A DNA stretch of 64,000 bases. Source: Bog-756 sp963730685. GTDB lineage: Bacteria; Actinomycetota; Acidimicrobiia; Acidimicrobiales; RAAP-2. Shown here piece by piece: positions 26,898 through 35,955 of the stretch. Each line of letters starts with the position of its first letter. Positions within the stretch are counted from its first letter, which is position 1. The stretch is taken from contig CAVSSP010000002.1 in the NCBI GenBank assembly GCA_963730685.1, forward strand, positions 1 to 64,000, given 5' to 3'. Position numbers and translations under genes: made by a program. A model generated the notes under the pieces. That model saw nothing but the letters and a program-made list of their open reading frames with translations, made no database searches and was not told where the DNA came from.

Positions 26898-28121
26898 GTG
26901 ACCAGGTCCGACCCTTCCGCATCGCACCAGGCGGACTCGAGCCCCGGTCCGGTCGGCGTGGCCGAGGACGAGGTCCGGGCCGCGCTCAGGGGGGTCGTCG
27001 ACCCCGAACTGGGAGCCGACATCGTCGAGCTGGGCATGGTGAACTCGATCCGGATCGGCGATGCCGGCAGGGTGGAGGTCGAAGTGGCCCTCACCGTGGC
27101 CGGCTGTCCCCTCCGGGCCCAGATCCAGAGCGACGTGGAGTCCCACGTGGGAGCCCTCGAGGGGGTGACGGCGGTGACCGTCACCACCGGGGTGATGGAC
27201 GCCGGACAGCGCAAGGGGGTCATGGCCAGGGCACGGAAGCTGGCCCAGGACCCGGCCCCGGCCACGGACATCCCCGACGCGGCGCGGGTGATCGCCATCG
27301 CCTCGGGCAAGGGCGGCGTCGGCAAGAGCTCCGTGACCGTCAACCTGGCGGTGGCCATGGCCCGCCGCGGCCTGACCGTGGGAGTGCTGGACGCGGACAT
27401 CTGGGGCTTTTCGGTGCCCCGCCTGCTCGGGATGCAAGGCGAGGTCGAGGCCCGGGACAAGAAGATGGTCCCGCTCGAGCGGCGTGTCGGCGACGGGGTC
27501 CTGCGGGTCCTGTCCATGGGGTTCCTGGCCGACGAGGACAGCGCCATCATGTGGCGGGGGCTCATCTTGAACCGGGCGGTCCAGCAGTTCCTGGAGGACG
27601 TGCACTGGGGGGACCTCGACTACCTGCTGATCGACATGCCGCCGGGGACCGGGGACATCCAGATGGGGCTGGCCCGCATGCTCCCCCGCACCGAGGTGAT
27701 CGTGGTGACCACCCCTCCTGTGGCGGCCCAGAAGGTGGCGGCCCGCACGGCGGACATGGCCCGGAAGGGCTACCTCCGGGTTGCCGGGGTCATCGAGAAC
27801 ATGAGCGACTTCACCTGTGACCACGGCACCTCCTACGCGCTGTTCGGGTCGGGAGGGGGAGCGCGGCTGGCCGCCGATGTCGGCGTCCCCCTGATCGGCC
27901 AGATCCCCTTGCACCCCTCCGTGGCGGCCGGAGGCGACGCCGGCACCCCGGTGGCCCTCGAGGCCGACGGCCCGTTGGTCGAGGCGTTCGCCGCCATCGC
28001 CGAGGCGGTGATCACCACGATCGCACCGGTGGTGGCGATGGACGGGTGCAGCGCCCGGCTCCTGGACCGGGTCGAGGCCGCCGTCCGGGCCGGCGAGCCC
28101 CTGGTTCCCTCCCCCCGATAG
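26898..28121 (+). CDS. mrp: Mrp/ApbC-family iron-sulfur carrier P-loop ATPase
   Basis: An N-terminal MIP18/PaaD-like domain (DUF59; DPELGADIVELGMV near residue 35) is followed by a ParA/MinD-type ATPase with the deviant Walker A SGKGGVGKSS (about 136-145) and IDMPPGTGD. The CxxC that bridges a cluster in many ApbC proteins is only half present (CDHG). The start is GTG 26898, 7 nt after TAGAAT (26885-26890) with no Shine-Dalgarno, so the mRNA is probably leaderless. Length is 407 residues. It is divergent from erpA, which supports an iron-sulfur role. Confidence 0.92.
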   Translation: MTRSDPSASHQADSSPGPVGVAEDEVRAALRGVVDPELGADIVELGMVNSIRIGDAGRVEVEVALTVAGCPLRAQIQSDVESHVGALEGVTAVTVTTGVMDAGQRKGVMARARKLAQDPAPATDIPDAARVIAIASGKGGVGKSSVTVNLAVAMARRGLTVGVLDADIWGFSVPRLLGMQGEVEARDKKMVPLERRVGDGVLRVLSMGFLADEDSAIMWRGLILNRAVQQFLEDVHWGDLDYLLIDMPPGTGDIQMGLARMLPRTEVIVVTTPPVAAQKVAARTADMARKGYLRVAGVIENMSDFTCDHGTSYALFGSGGGARLAADVGVPLIGQIPLHPSVAAGGDAGTPVALEADGPLVEAFAAIAEAVITTIAPVVAMDGCSARLLDRVEAAVRAGEPLVPSPR

Positions 28122-28148
28122 CCGGGTCCCCCGTCCGGCGGACCCGGC
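28121..28148. terminator. Bidirectional hairpin between convergent mrp and Nudix genes
   Basis: A 9-bp perfect stem (28121-28129 with 28140-28148; GCCGGGTCC and GGACCCGGC) with a 10-nt loop fills the 32-bp space between the mrp stop and the stop of the convergent Nudix gene. The position and symmetry suit a terminator for both strands. Confidence 0.65.
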
Positions 28149-28153
28149 GGTGA

Positions 28154-29065
28154 TCAGTCCGGGGCCTGTGGCCCCCACGCCTGGCGGGCGGCATCGGCCA
28201 GCTCTCCCTCGACCGGGCCGGGAGCGGCCAGCCGGTCGGCCAACGCCTCTTCGTACCCCGGGTCGCCCGGACGTAGGACCAGGAGCCGGCCGTCCTCGAT
28301 CAGCACCACGGGGAGCACGGTGGGCACATCGGTGACCGATGCGGCCCAGGACATGACCTCCCGCGTCGTGGCGAAGGGTTCGATGCTCCTCAGGTTGGCG
28401 ATGGTGGGGGGGAGCAACTCCATGTCGCCGGCGGCGCACCGGGCCAGCGCGTCGGTCGGACGGATCCAGAGCGCGGCGATGGTCTCCCCGTCGTCGTGGC
28501 TCGCCACCTGCCCGGGCGGGGCGGTGGTGAGGAAGAAGCGGGTGTCGTAGCGGCGGGGGGCGAGATCGGGTGTGATCCAGTGGCTGACGTAGAAGACGGT
28601 GTCCGTGGCCAGCACCAGGTCCTCGCGGCGGCAGACATCGAGTAGTCCTGTGGTCCCCGCGTTCACCGCGTCCCGGTGGTCGGCGAACCGCGCCGAGGCG
28701 GCCGGCTCGCTGGTGTCGAGCAGGGGCCCGGGCTCGGACCGGGCCGACCGGCGCGGCGCCGCCACCAGCACCCCCGCCTCCTCGAAGCACTCGCGCAGGG
28801 CGGCCACCCAGAAGGCGAGCCCGCCCGATTCGACACCCAGGACGGCGCTGGCCTCGGCATCGGTCCTGCCGCGGCACAGGGCCTCGACCTCTTCACCGTG
28901 GTCCAGCGGATCGACCGAGCCACCCGGGAAGACGTAGGCACCGCCCACGAAGTCGGAATTGAGGTTGCGGCGCAGCATGCACACCTCGAGGACCGGCGCA
29001 CCCCCTCCGTCGACGCCGTCCCTGACGAGCATCACCGTGGCGGCATCACGGACGGGAACGGTCAC
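28154..29065 (-). CDS. Nudix hydrolase (NUDT19-like)
   Basis: The Nudix box is split as in the NUDT19/RP2 group: GGAYVFPGGSVDP is followed, after an insertion of about 35 residues, by AALRECFEEAGVLV, which supplies the metal-binding glutamates. Family members cleave nucleoside-diphosphate-linked compounds, some of them CoA derivatives; the substrate here is not known. The GTG start follows TAGCCT by 6 nt, so it is likely leaderless. Length is 303 residues. Confidence 0.85.
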   Translation of the reverse strand: MTVPVRDAATVMLVRDGVDGGGAPVLEVCMLRRNLNSDFVGGAYVFPGGSVDPLDHGEEVEALCRGRTDAEASAVLGVESGGLAFWVAALRECFEEAGVLVAAPRRSARSEPGPLLDTSEPAASARFADHRDAVNAGTTGLLDVCRREDLVLATDTVFYVSHWITPDLAPRRYDTRFFLTTAPPGQVASHDDGETIAALWIRPTDALARCAAGDMELLPPTIANLRSIEPFATTREVMSWAASVTDVPTVLPVVLIEDGRLLVLRPGDPGYEEALADRLAAPGPVEGELADAARQAWGPQAPD

Positions 29066-29124
29066 CGGCTCAGGCTACCGGCGCCGGAACGCCGGAGCCG
29101 ACGCTCGAACGCCGGGAGCGTCGC

Positions 29125-30033
29125 TCAGGCAGTCGACCTCGACGATCGCTGGCGGCCGGTACGGGAGTCGACGAGTGCGCTGATGGCGAGCTCGCCGAAC
29201 TCGGTCGGGTCGGCGATGAGCCAGGCATGGGAGCCGTCCACCACCACCCCGTCTACACCGGCGGCATGCCGGAGCTCGTCGAAGGCGGACCGGGGAACGA
29301 GCCGGTCACGGTCGGACCAGGCGACGTGCACGGGGATCCCCCACCGGGCGATGGCACGCACCTCTCGGACCAGGTCGGCACGTCGGATGAACTCGCCGGT
29401 GCGGAACATCCCGAGCGGGTTCTGGACCAGATTGGGGATGAAGTCCTCGAGGAGGGTCGGGAGCAGCCGGAACAGGCCGGGCGAATGCAGCAGGTCGGTC
29501 GTGAAGTGGTGGCCCCAGTCCCAGAACGGCCGTTGGACCATGGTGCGGACCTCGTTGGGGAACAACGCCCAGGTCGGGCTGCCGATGGCGTTGGCCAGCA
29601 GCAGTGCCGACACCCGCCAAGGTGCCTCGTAGGTGAACGCCGTGGCCACCCCGCCACCGAACGAGTGCCCGGCCACCACCCCCATCCCCTCCTCGCCCAC
29701 CGCGTCGAGGAACCGGCCCACCCAGGTGGCATACCCGGCGAACGTGCGCTGTTCGGGTGCCAGCTCGTGGGTGCCTCCGAAGCCGGGCAGCGCCGGCGCG
29801 TAGACGCGGCACCCGGCCCGGCTCATCGCCTCGATGGTGCGCCGATAGGCGTTGGGTCGCAGGCCCCAGCCGTGGAGGAAGAGGGAGGCCGGGCCGCTGC
29901 CGACCACGCCGTACCTGACCGGGTGCCCCTCCACCACCGTGGTGCCCCAGGACAGTCGGTCGGTGCCCGGTGCCGGGGGCCGGTCCCGGGGATCGTGGGG
30001 GTCCGGCCCGGGAGCCTGCGCGAGATCCGACAT
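29125..30033 (-). CDS. Alpha/beta hydrolase
   Basis: The fold is shown by LFLHGWG (oxyanion region), AGHSFGGG with nucleophile Ser, DRDRLVP with the likely catalytic Asp, and DGSHAWLI with the catalytic His. It has no signal peptide and 302 residues. TACACT ends 8 nt before the ATG. Substrate specificity cannot be judged; esterase or epoxide-hydrolase-like activity is possible. Confidence 0.87.
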   Translation of the reverse strand: MSDLAQAPGPDPHDPRDRPPAPGTDRLSWGTTVVEGHPVRYGVVGSGPASLFLHGWGLRPNAYRRTIEAMSRAGCRVYAPALPGFGGTHELAPEQRTFAGYATWVGRFLDAVGEEGMGVVAGHSFGGGVATAFTYEAPWRVSALLLANAIGSPTWALFPNEVRTMVQRPFWDWGHHFTTDLLHSPGLFRLLPTLLEDFIPNLVQNPLGMFRTGEFIRRADLVREVRAIARWGIPVHVAWSDRDRLVPRSAFDELRHAAGVDGVVVDGSHAWLIADPTEFGELAISALVDSRTGRQRSSRSTA

Positions 30034-30267
30034 GGCCGCTCAGTGTACGCCCGAATTGCGCCCGCCAGCCCGATGCGGCACCGGTGGCGTCGGTCCGGCG
30101 GGACCGGCCCGGAGCGGTCCGGCGGGGCTCGCCCGACCACTCGCCCAGGCACGACGGGACCGGGTGCCGGAGGGGTCACCCGGCGGTCGCCGACGCCCGA
30201 TCACAGACGGCACGGCCTGGCGGTTACGCTCACTCCGACACAATCACGAACCAGGGACTGTGGAGCG

Positions 30268-31386
30268 ATGGCACCGGAACAGAAGAAGAACGTGAGCGGG
30301 GGCAACAAGCCCAAGCCGTCCGGCTCCCCGGCCGGTGCATCGGGACAGAGCGCCAAGGACAAGAGCCGGGCCCAGAGCCGGCCGGTATCGGGCAAGGCAC
30401 CCGCCGGCAAACCCGGCGCGTCGGGGGCGGCCAAGCGGTCCGCCCCGTCAGGCGGCACCAAGAGGCCGACCGGCAAGGGTGGGAACACGCCCCGTCCGGG
30501 CAGCCGCCCGGCCCCGCAGCCAACCCGCGGACGCATCTCGGGGACCATGTGGGCATGGGGCGCGGTCGGCCTGGTCGTGGTGATCGTGGCCGTGCTGGTG
30601 ATCGTAAAGGTGACCGGGAACGCCAGTGCCTCGGGCTACACGCCGGTCACACCGGCCCCCGCCGCCGTCGTGCACGATGTCACCAACATCCCCGTGTCGG
30701 TGTACAACACGGTCGGAGTCACCTCCACCACCGCCCAGGTGTCCCCGCCGATCATCGTCAAGGGCCAAAAGCCGCTCGTTCTCGACGGGAAGTCACCCTC
30801 CATGCTCTATTACGGCGCCGAGTACTGCCCGTACTGCGCGGCCGAACGGTGGGCGATCACGGCGGCGCTCTCCCGCTTCGGGACCTGGTCCGGCCTCAAG
30901 ATCACCGCGTCGTCGCACACCGACGTCGACGCCGAGACCCACACGTTCAGCTATGTCGACGCCAGCTTCACCAGCAGCTACATCAACTTCAAGGGGGTCG
31001 AGGCGGTCTCCAACGTGCCCAACGGAAGCGGCTACTACACCAACCTGATGACGCCGACCAAGCAGGAGTTCGCCGACGTCTCCAAGTACGAGAGCCCGAC
31101 TTACATCCCCGGTGCCACCGCCGGCCAGATCGGGTTCCCGTTCGTCAGCATCAACAACCTGGCCCTCATCTCGGGACCGAGCTACGACCCCGGCATCCTG
31201 TCCGGCCAGACCTGGTCCCAGATCGCCAGCGGGCTCAGTGACGCCAGCAACCCGGCTACCCAGGCCATCGTGGCGACGGCCAACTACATCTCGGCGTCGA
31301 TCTGCGCCACCACGAAGAACGCACCGGCCTCGGTGTGCACCACACCGGGCGTGCAGGCCGCCGCCAAGGCACTGAAGCTGAGCTGA
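30268..31386 (+). CDS. DUF929 thioredoxin-like membrane-anchored protein, first copy
   Basis: A long disordered basic N-terminus (Lys/Pro/Ser/Gly-rich, about 90 residues) precedes one membrane helix (about residues 92-112) and an exported domain of DUF929 type with the redox motif EYCPYCAAERW. The topology puts the CxxC outside the membrane. ATG 30268 is preferred over the long upstream frame. VKOR follows 18 bp downstream and a second DUF929 gene follows that. The operon probably forms disulfide bonds in exported proteins, with VKOR re-oxidising the thioredoxin-like partners. This role is inferred from context. Confidence 0.85.
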   Translation: MAPEQKKNVSGGNKPKPSGSPAGASGQSAKDKSRAQSRPVSGKAPAGKPGASGAAKRSAPSGGTKRPTGKGGNTPRPGSRPAPQPTRGRISGTMWAWGAVGLVVVIVAVLVIVKVTGNASASGYTPVTPAPAAVVHDVTNIPVSVYNTVGVTSTTAQVSPPIIVKGQKPLVLDGKSPSMLYYGAEYCPYCAAERWAITAALSRFGTWSGLKITASSHTDVDAETHTFSYVDASFTSSYINFKGVEAVSNVPNGSGYYTNLMTPTKQEFADVSKYESPTYIPGATAGQIGFPFVSINNLALISGPSYDPGILSGQTWSQIASGLSDASNPATQAIVATANYISASICATTKNAPASVCTTPGVQAAAKALKLS

Positions 31387-31404
31387 TCGGGTCCTCGGTC
31401 GAGC

Positions 31405-31869
31405 GTGCGCACCCTGCGGTGGCAGCCCATCGCCACACTTCTCCTCAGCATCGCCGGATTGGGGGTGAGCATCTACCTGACCATCACCCACTTCGACAAG
31501 GTGGCACTGGTCTGTTCGGACAACGGGGCCATCAACTGCGCCAAGGTCACCTCCAGCCCCCAGTCGGTCATCTTCGGGATTCCGGTGGCGATGCTGGGCC
31601 TCTTGTTCTTCGTCCCCATGATCGTCCTGTGCCTGCCGGCCGCCTGGCGGTCGACCGACCGTCGCATCCACCTGGCCCGGCTGATCCTCTCGATCACGGG
31701 CGTGGGCCTGGTCGTCTACCTGCTCATCGCCGAGCTCTTCATCATCAAGGCCATCTGCCTCTGGTGCTCATCTGTCCACATCGTCACCTTCGCCCTGTTC
31801 GTGATCATCGTGACGGCCTCGCCCCTCGTCCTCGACCAGACGTACGCCGACGACCACGAGGGGGAGTAG
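31405..31869 (+). CDS. Vitamin K epoxide reductase (VKOR) family membrane protein
   Basis: This protein of 154 residues with four predicted helices has the VKOR cysteine pairs: loop cysteines in CSDNGAINC and the active-site CLWC near residue 119, which passes electrons to a quinone. In bacteria that lack DsbB, VKOR re-oxidises a DsbA-like partner. The partners here are probably the two flanking DUF929 proteins. The GTG start lies 18 bp after the first DUF929 gene. Confidence 0.9.
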   Translation: MRTLRWQPIATLLLSIAGLGVSIYLTITHFDKVALVCSDNGAINCAKVTSSPQSVIFGIPVAMLGLLFFVPMIVLCLPAAWRSTDRRIHLARLILSITGVGLVVYLLIAELFIIKAICLWCSSVHIVTFALFVIIVTASPLVLDQTYADDHEGE

Positions 31870-31894
31870 GCGCACCCGGACGCGCGGGCCACCT

Positions 31895-32836
31895 ATGACC
31901 GATCCGGGTCCCCCCCCAGCCGAGCCCGCATCGCCCGAGGACCAGCCGGATGCGTCGGGCCGACCGGTGCCGCCGCCGCCGGAACTGACGCCCCGCACCC
32001 GTACCGTCCGCTTCGCCTGGGCGGCGGTGGCGATCATCCTGATCGGCGTCATCGTGCTGGTCGTCTACGCGCTGACCGGCTCGACCCCGGCCCAGGACGT
32101 CGCCCATCCGGCCACCACCTCGGCCGGCGTGGTCTCCGAGTTGGCCGCCGTCCCGCCCGCCACCTTCGACGCCGTCGGGGCCACCACCACCCCCCCGGTG
32201 GCGCTGGAGCAACCGACGGTACTGGTGGACCAGCCACCACTCACCGCCCTGGGAAAGCCACAGGTGCTGTTCGTCGGCGCCGAGTACTGCCCGTTCTGTG
32301 CTGCAGAGCGGTGGCCGCTGATCGTGGCGCTCTCGAGGTTCGGCCGCTTCCGCCGGCTGTTCGACATGCAGTCGGCACCCCAGTCGGTGTTCCCGGGCAT
32401 CCAGACATTCACCTTCGCCGGAACCGACTACGCCAGCAGGTACCTGACGTTGACGGGGGTCGAGCTCTACTCGGACGGGACCGATCCCGACGGGGCCTAC
32501 GCTCGCCTCGCCACCCTCGGACCCGAGGAACAGTCGGCGGTCGACCGCTACCACGCCACGGGGGCCGACGGCACGCTGCCCGGTGCCTACCCGTTCGTGG
32601 ACATCGGCAACAAGCTGGTCACCTCCACCTCGGCGTTCAGCCCGACCCTGCTGGTCCGACAATCACAAGGCGCCATCGCCGGATCCCTCGCCCACGCCCA
32701 GGCGCCCATCGGTCAGGCCATCGTGGCCGCGGCCAATGTGCTCACGGCAGGCATGTGCATGGCCACCGACCAACAGCCGGCCCAGGTGTGCACGAGCAGA
32801 GGCGTCCGATCCGCGTTCGTGGCACTCGCCGGATGA
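31895..32836 (+). CDS. DUF929 thioredoxin-like membrane-anchored protein, second copy
   Basis: This paralogue of the gene two places upstream has a Pro-rich N-terminus, one membrane helix at about residues 40-62, then the exported DUF929 domain with EYCPFCAAERWP as redox site. The two copies share the CxxC surroundings but differ elsewhere, so they may serve different client proteins. The start ATG is 25 bp after VKOR. Length is 313 residues. Confidence 0.85.
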   Translation: MTDPGPPPAEPASPEDQPDASGRPVPPPPELTPRTRTVRFAWAAVAIILIGVIVLVVYALTGSTPAQDVAHPATTSAGVVSELAAVPPATFDAVGATTTPPVALEQPTVLVDQPPLTALGKPQVLFVGAEYCPFCAAERWPLIVALSRFGRFRRLFDMQSAPQSVFPGIQTFTFAGTDYASRYLTLTGVELYSDGTDPDGAYARLATLGPEEQSAVDRYHATGADGTLPGAYPFVDIGNKLVTSTSAFSPTLLVRQSQGAIAGSLAHAQAPIGQAIVAAANVLTAGMCMATDQQPAQVCTSRGVRSAFVALAG

Positions 32837-32845
32837 CCCGGTGCG

Positions 32846-33103
32846 TCAGCCGGCCCGCCGTTCGGACATCTGTTTGCGTTCCATCTCGTTCAGGCCACCC
32901 CAGATCCCGTGGGGCTCTTGGATGCGAATCGCATAGTCCAGGCACTCCACCTGGACGATGCACGAACGGCAGATCGACTTCGCCCGTTCCTCGCGCTGCA
33001 ACTTCTCATCTTTGCGTTCGGCGTGGGCAGGCGGGAAAAAAACCTCCGCCTGCGGTCCACGACACGACGCTCTCACCTGCCAAGCATCAAGCGCCTGCTC
33101 CAC
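32846..33103 (-). CDS. whiB: WhiB-family iron-sulfur regulator
   Basis: The four cluster-binding cysteines lie in the order C (SCRGPQ), C-x2-C (CRSC) and C-x5-C (VQVEC), followed by the turn GIWGG and a basic tail, which defines Wbl proteins. GTG 33103 has GGGGGAG about 8 nt upstream and gives about 85 residues; ATG 33145 is an alternative with 99. It is divergent from two ArsA-like ATPases, the same neighbourhood as whiB4 (Rv3681c) with Rv3679-Rv3680 in Mycobacterium tuberculosis, so it is probably the whiB4 equivalent. Confidence 0.92.
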   Translation of the reverse strand: MEQALDAWQVRASCRGPQAEVFFPPAHAERKDEKLQREERAKSICRSCIVQVECLDYAIRIQEPHGIWGGLNEMERKQMSERRAG

Positions 33104-33309
33104 GTGCCTCACTCCCCCTTTTGAATCCCCAACATCCTCCAGCATGCGAACGTACTCCCACCGGTGGCGGGAAACAAGGGGTCTGACCAGGATTTCCCAC
33201 CCCGGGCCACCGACTGTGGGCGCACGGAACCGAGCCGTGGCCGTGGCGGACCAGGCCAGGCACGCCCGGAGCAGCGGGCACCATCCCGGACACTACGCTC
33301 CTATGGGTC

Positions 33310-34329
33310 ATGGAGATCAGCGCCTTCTGCCGACAGAGCCGGGTCCTGATCGTCGCCGGCAAGGGCGGGGTGGGGAAGACGACGATGGTGGCGGCGCTGG
33401 CCCACCTGGCCGCACGGTCGGGCCTCTCGGTCCTGGTCGTCGAGCTGGAGGGACGCGCCGGGGTGACGACTGCGTTCGGGAGCGACGACCAGCTCGACTA
33501 CGCGGGATCGGTGCTCAACGCAGCCGGTGCGACCCCGGTCGCCGAGGACGACGACGGGCAGACCACGGCCATCCCCGCCGGCACGGTCCGGGCCCGTACC
33601 ATCACCCCGGACGACGCCCTCCTCGAGTACCTGGCCGACCACGGGCTGAAGCGGGTCTCCAAGCGCCTGATGGCGTCGGGGATCATCGACCTGGTGGCCG
33701 GAGCCATTCCCGGCATCCGTGACATCCTGGTCCTCGGGAAGGTAAAGCAGATCGAACGGAGCGGCACCGCCGACCTGATCCTGGTTGACGCCCCGGCCAC
33801 CGGGCACACCATGACGTTCCTCTCATCGGCCGGTGGGCTCCTCGACGCCGCCAGGGGGGGCCCGATCCGGGCCCAGGCGGCCGACGTCGTCGACCTGCTG
33901 TCCGATCCGGCTCGGTGCCAGGTCGCCCTGGTCACACTGCCCGAGGAGATGCCGGTCAACGAGACGATCGAGGCGGCGTACCAACTCGAGGACAAAGTGG
34001 GCGTCGCCCTCGGGCCCGTCATCGTCAATGGGTGCTACCCGCCGCTGACCGGGCTCGGGGTGGACGCGTCCGTGGCGGCGCGTTCGGCCGGTGTGGAGCT
34101 CGACGAGGAGGTGCTGGCCGCTCTCGACAACGCCCGCCGGTTCCGGCTCACCAGGGAGGAGTTGCAGGCCGAGGAGCTCGAACGGCTGGGCAGGGAGCTC
34201 CCCCTTCCCCAGCTCCGGGTGCCGTTCTTGTTCACCGACTCCATCGGGCCCCGAGAGCTCGAACTCCTGAGCGACGCACTCGGTGAGGCGGTCCGGGCCC
34301 TCCACGATCCGAGCGCGGTGCCGTCATGA
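33310..34329 (+). CDS. Get3/ArsA-like P-loop ATPase, first of pair
   Basis: The deviant Walker A GKGGVGKTT lies at residues 17-25, and a switch-type DAPATGHT follows. Length is 339 residues, the single-domain form that dimerises. Family members are ArsA (arsenite) and Get3 (tail-anchored proteins); the actinobacterial pair (Rv3679/Rv3680 type) acts as a hetero-complex and has no arsenic genes nearby, as here. The stop overlaps the next ATG (ATGA), so the two subunits are made together. Confidence 0.9.
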   Translation: MEISAFCRQSRVLIVAGKGGVGKTTMVAALAHLAARSGLSVLVVELEGRAGVTTAFGSDDQLDYAGSVLNAAGATPVAEDDDGQTTAIPAGTVRARTITPDDALLEYLADHGLKRVSKRLMASGIIDLVAGAIPGIRDILVLGKVKQIERSGTADLILVDAPATGHTMTFLSSAGGLLDAARGGPIRAQAADVVDLLSDPARCQVALVTLPEEMPVNETIEAAYQLEDKVGVALGPVIVNGCYPPLTGLGVDASVAARSAGVELDEEVLAALDNARRFRLTREELQAEELERLGRELPLPQLRVPFLFTDSIGPRELELLSDALGEAVRALHDPSAVPS

Positions 34330-35480
34330 CCGGGGACGGGTTCATCGACGACGTGGTGGCGACCAAGTCCATCATCATCTGCTGCGGATCGGGTGGGGTG
34401 GGCAAGACCACCACCGCTGCCGCGTTCGCCCTCGAGGCCGCCCGACGGGGCCGCTCGGCCTGCGTCGTGACCATCGACCCGGCCCGACGGCTGGCCAATT
34501 CGCTGGGTCTGGCCGATCTCACCAACCAGCCGACCCGCATCGAGGGCGGATGGCCCGGTGAGCTCCACGCGCTGATGCTCGACCCGAAGGGAACCTTCGA
34601 CGATCTGGTCCAGCGCTACTCGGACTCCGCCGAACAGGCCGAGGACATAAAGCGCAACCGGATCTACCGCAATCTGACCGGCACGCTGTCGGGCACCCAG
34701 GAGTACATGGCCATGGAGAAGCTCTACGAGCTGGTCGAAGAGGGTGGCTTCGACCTGGTGGTGGTCGACACCCCGCCGTCACGAAACGCACTGGACTTCC
34801 TCGACGCGCCGCGCCGGCTGACCCACTTCCTCGGGAACCGGGTGTTCCGGGCGCTGATGAAGCCGACCCGGGCCGGGCTGAAGGTGATGGGTGTGGCCGC
34901 CCAGGCCCTCCTCCGCACGATCGCCAAGGTGGCGGGCGCGGACATCGTCCACGATGCCGTCTCGTTCTTCCAGGCCTTCGAAGGCATGGAAGAGGGGTTC
35001 CGGACCCGGGCTGTCCGGGTGCGTGCACTCTTGTCGCAGGAGGACACCGCCTTCGTCCTGGTGGCGTCGCCCCGCTCCGACTCCGTCGACGAGGCGGTCC
35101 ACTTCGCCACCAAGCTGGCCGAGTCGGACATGTCGGTGACCGCCCTGGTCGTCAATCGGGTCCAGCCCCGCTTCATCGACGACCGGCGGCTCGCCTCGCT
35201 CCCTGGACCGGGCGAGGGGGAGGCCGGGTCGGTTTTGGACCAGCTGATCGAGAACCTGCGTGGCTACACGGCCGCCTCCGACCGTGAGGAGCAGGCGACC
35301 TCCGACCTGGTGGCCACCATTGCACCGGCTCCGGTGTACCGGGTGCCGCTGTTGAACGGCGACGTCCACGACATCGCGGGCCTGGAGACGATCGCCGATC
35401 TCCTGTTCTCGGGCGGCGCTGCCGCCGGTGCCCCGGCTCGGGCCGCTGACCCCACCGGTGCCGGCCCCGTGGGACGCTAA
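34326..35480 (+). CDS. Get3/ArsA-like P-loop ATPase, second of pair
   Basis: The Walker A is GSGGVGKTTTAA near residue 20, and VVVDTPPSRNALDFLDAP follows as switch II. A methionine-rich segment (MKPTRAGLKVMG ... EGMEEGF) fits the client-binding region of Get3-like proteins. Length is 384 residues. It starts inside the stop of the first subunit and is followed 9 bp later by a receiver-domain gene. Confidence 0.9.
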   Translation: MTGDGFIDDVVATKSIIICCGSGGVGKTTTAAAFALEAARRGRSACVVTIDPARRLANSLGLADLTNQPTRIEGGWPGELHALMLDPKGTFDDLVQRYSDSAEQAEDIKRNRIYRNLTGTLSGTQEYMAMEKLYELVEEGGFDLVVVDTPPSRNALDFLDAPRRLTHFLGNRVFRALMKPTRAGLKVMGVAAQALLRTIAKVAGADIVHDAVSFFQAFEGMEEGFRTRAVRVRALLSQEDTAFVLVASPRSDSVDEAVHFATKLAESDMSVTALVVNRVQPRFIDDRRLASLPGPGEGEAGSVLDQLIENLRGYTAASDREEQATSDLVATIAPAPVYRVPLLNGDVHDIAGLETIADLLFSGGAAAGAPARAADPTGAGPVGR

Positions 35481-35489
35481 CCTGTCGGC

Positions 35490-35924
35490 GTGCGCACCAT
35501 TCTCGTGGCCAGCGACGCCCCATCGGTGAGGGCAGAGGTGGCGGCGATCGCCAGGACGCCGGACATCGAGATTCGTGAGGCACGATCCGGGCCGGCCGTC
35601 ATGGCCGAGGTGGCCGAGTCCCTCCCGGACCTGGTCGTGGTCGACCTCCAGATGGGGAACATGGGTGGCATGGCGGTCTGCCTCGAGCTCCGGCTGGAGT
35701 CCTCCTACGACAAGCTGGGCCACGTCCCGGTCCTGATGCTGCTGGACCGCCGTCCCGACGTCTTCCTGGCCCGCCGATCGGGAGCCGAGGGGTGGGTGGT
35801 CAAACCACTCGACCCGATCCGCCTCCGGCGGGCGATCACGTCGCTGCTGGACGGCGGGACGTACTACGACGAGTCCTACCAACCGCTTTCCGTCGTGTCC
35901 TCGCCCGTACCTGCCGGCGCCTGA
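35490..35924 (+). CDS. Stand-alone receiver-domain protein
   Basis: The fold is CheY-like: a phosphoacceptor Asp in LVVVDLQMGNMGG, a conserved Lys in VVKPLDPIR, and no output domain. The usual acidic pair near the N-terminus is reduced (ASDAPS), so phosphorylation may be altered. The GTG start comes 6 nt after TAACCT (35478-35483) and is probably leaderless, which gives it transcription independent of the ATPase pair. Length is 144 residues. Confidence 0.85.
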   Translation: MRTILVASDAPSVRAEVAAIARTPDIEIREARSGPAVMAEVAESLPDLVVVDLQMGNMGGMAVCLELRLESSYDKLGHVPVLMLLDRRPDVFLARRSGAEGWVVKPLDPIRLRRAITSLLDGGTYYDESYQPLSVVSSPVPAGA

Positions 35925-35955
35925 CCGCGCCGGCCGAACAGACAGCGACACCATC

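Noticed and set aside
26778..28877. Upstream extension of the erpA frame to 28877
   Set aside because: It is antisense to mrp and part of the Nudix gene; the ribosome-binding site at 26777 fixes the true start.
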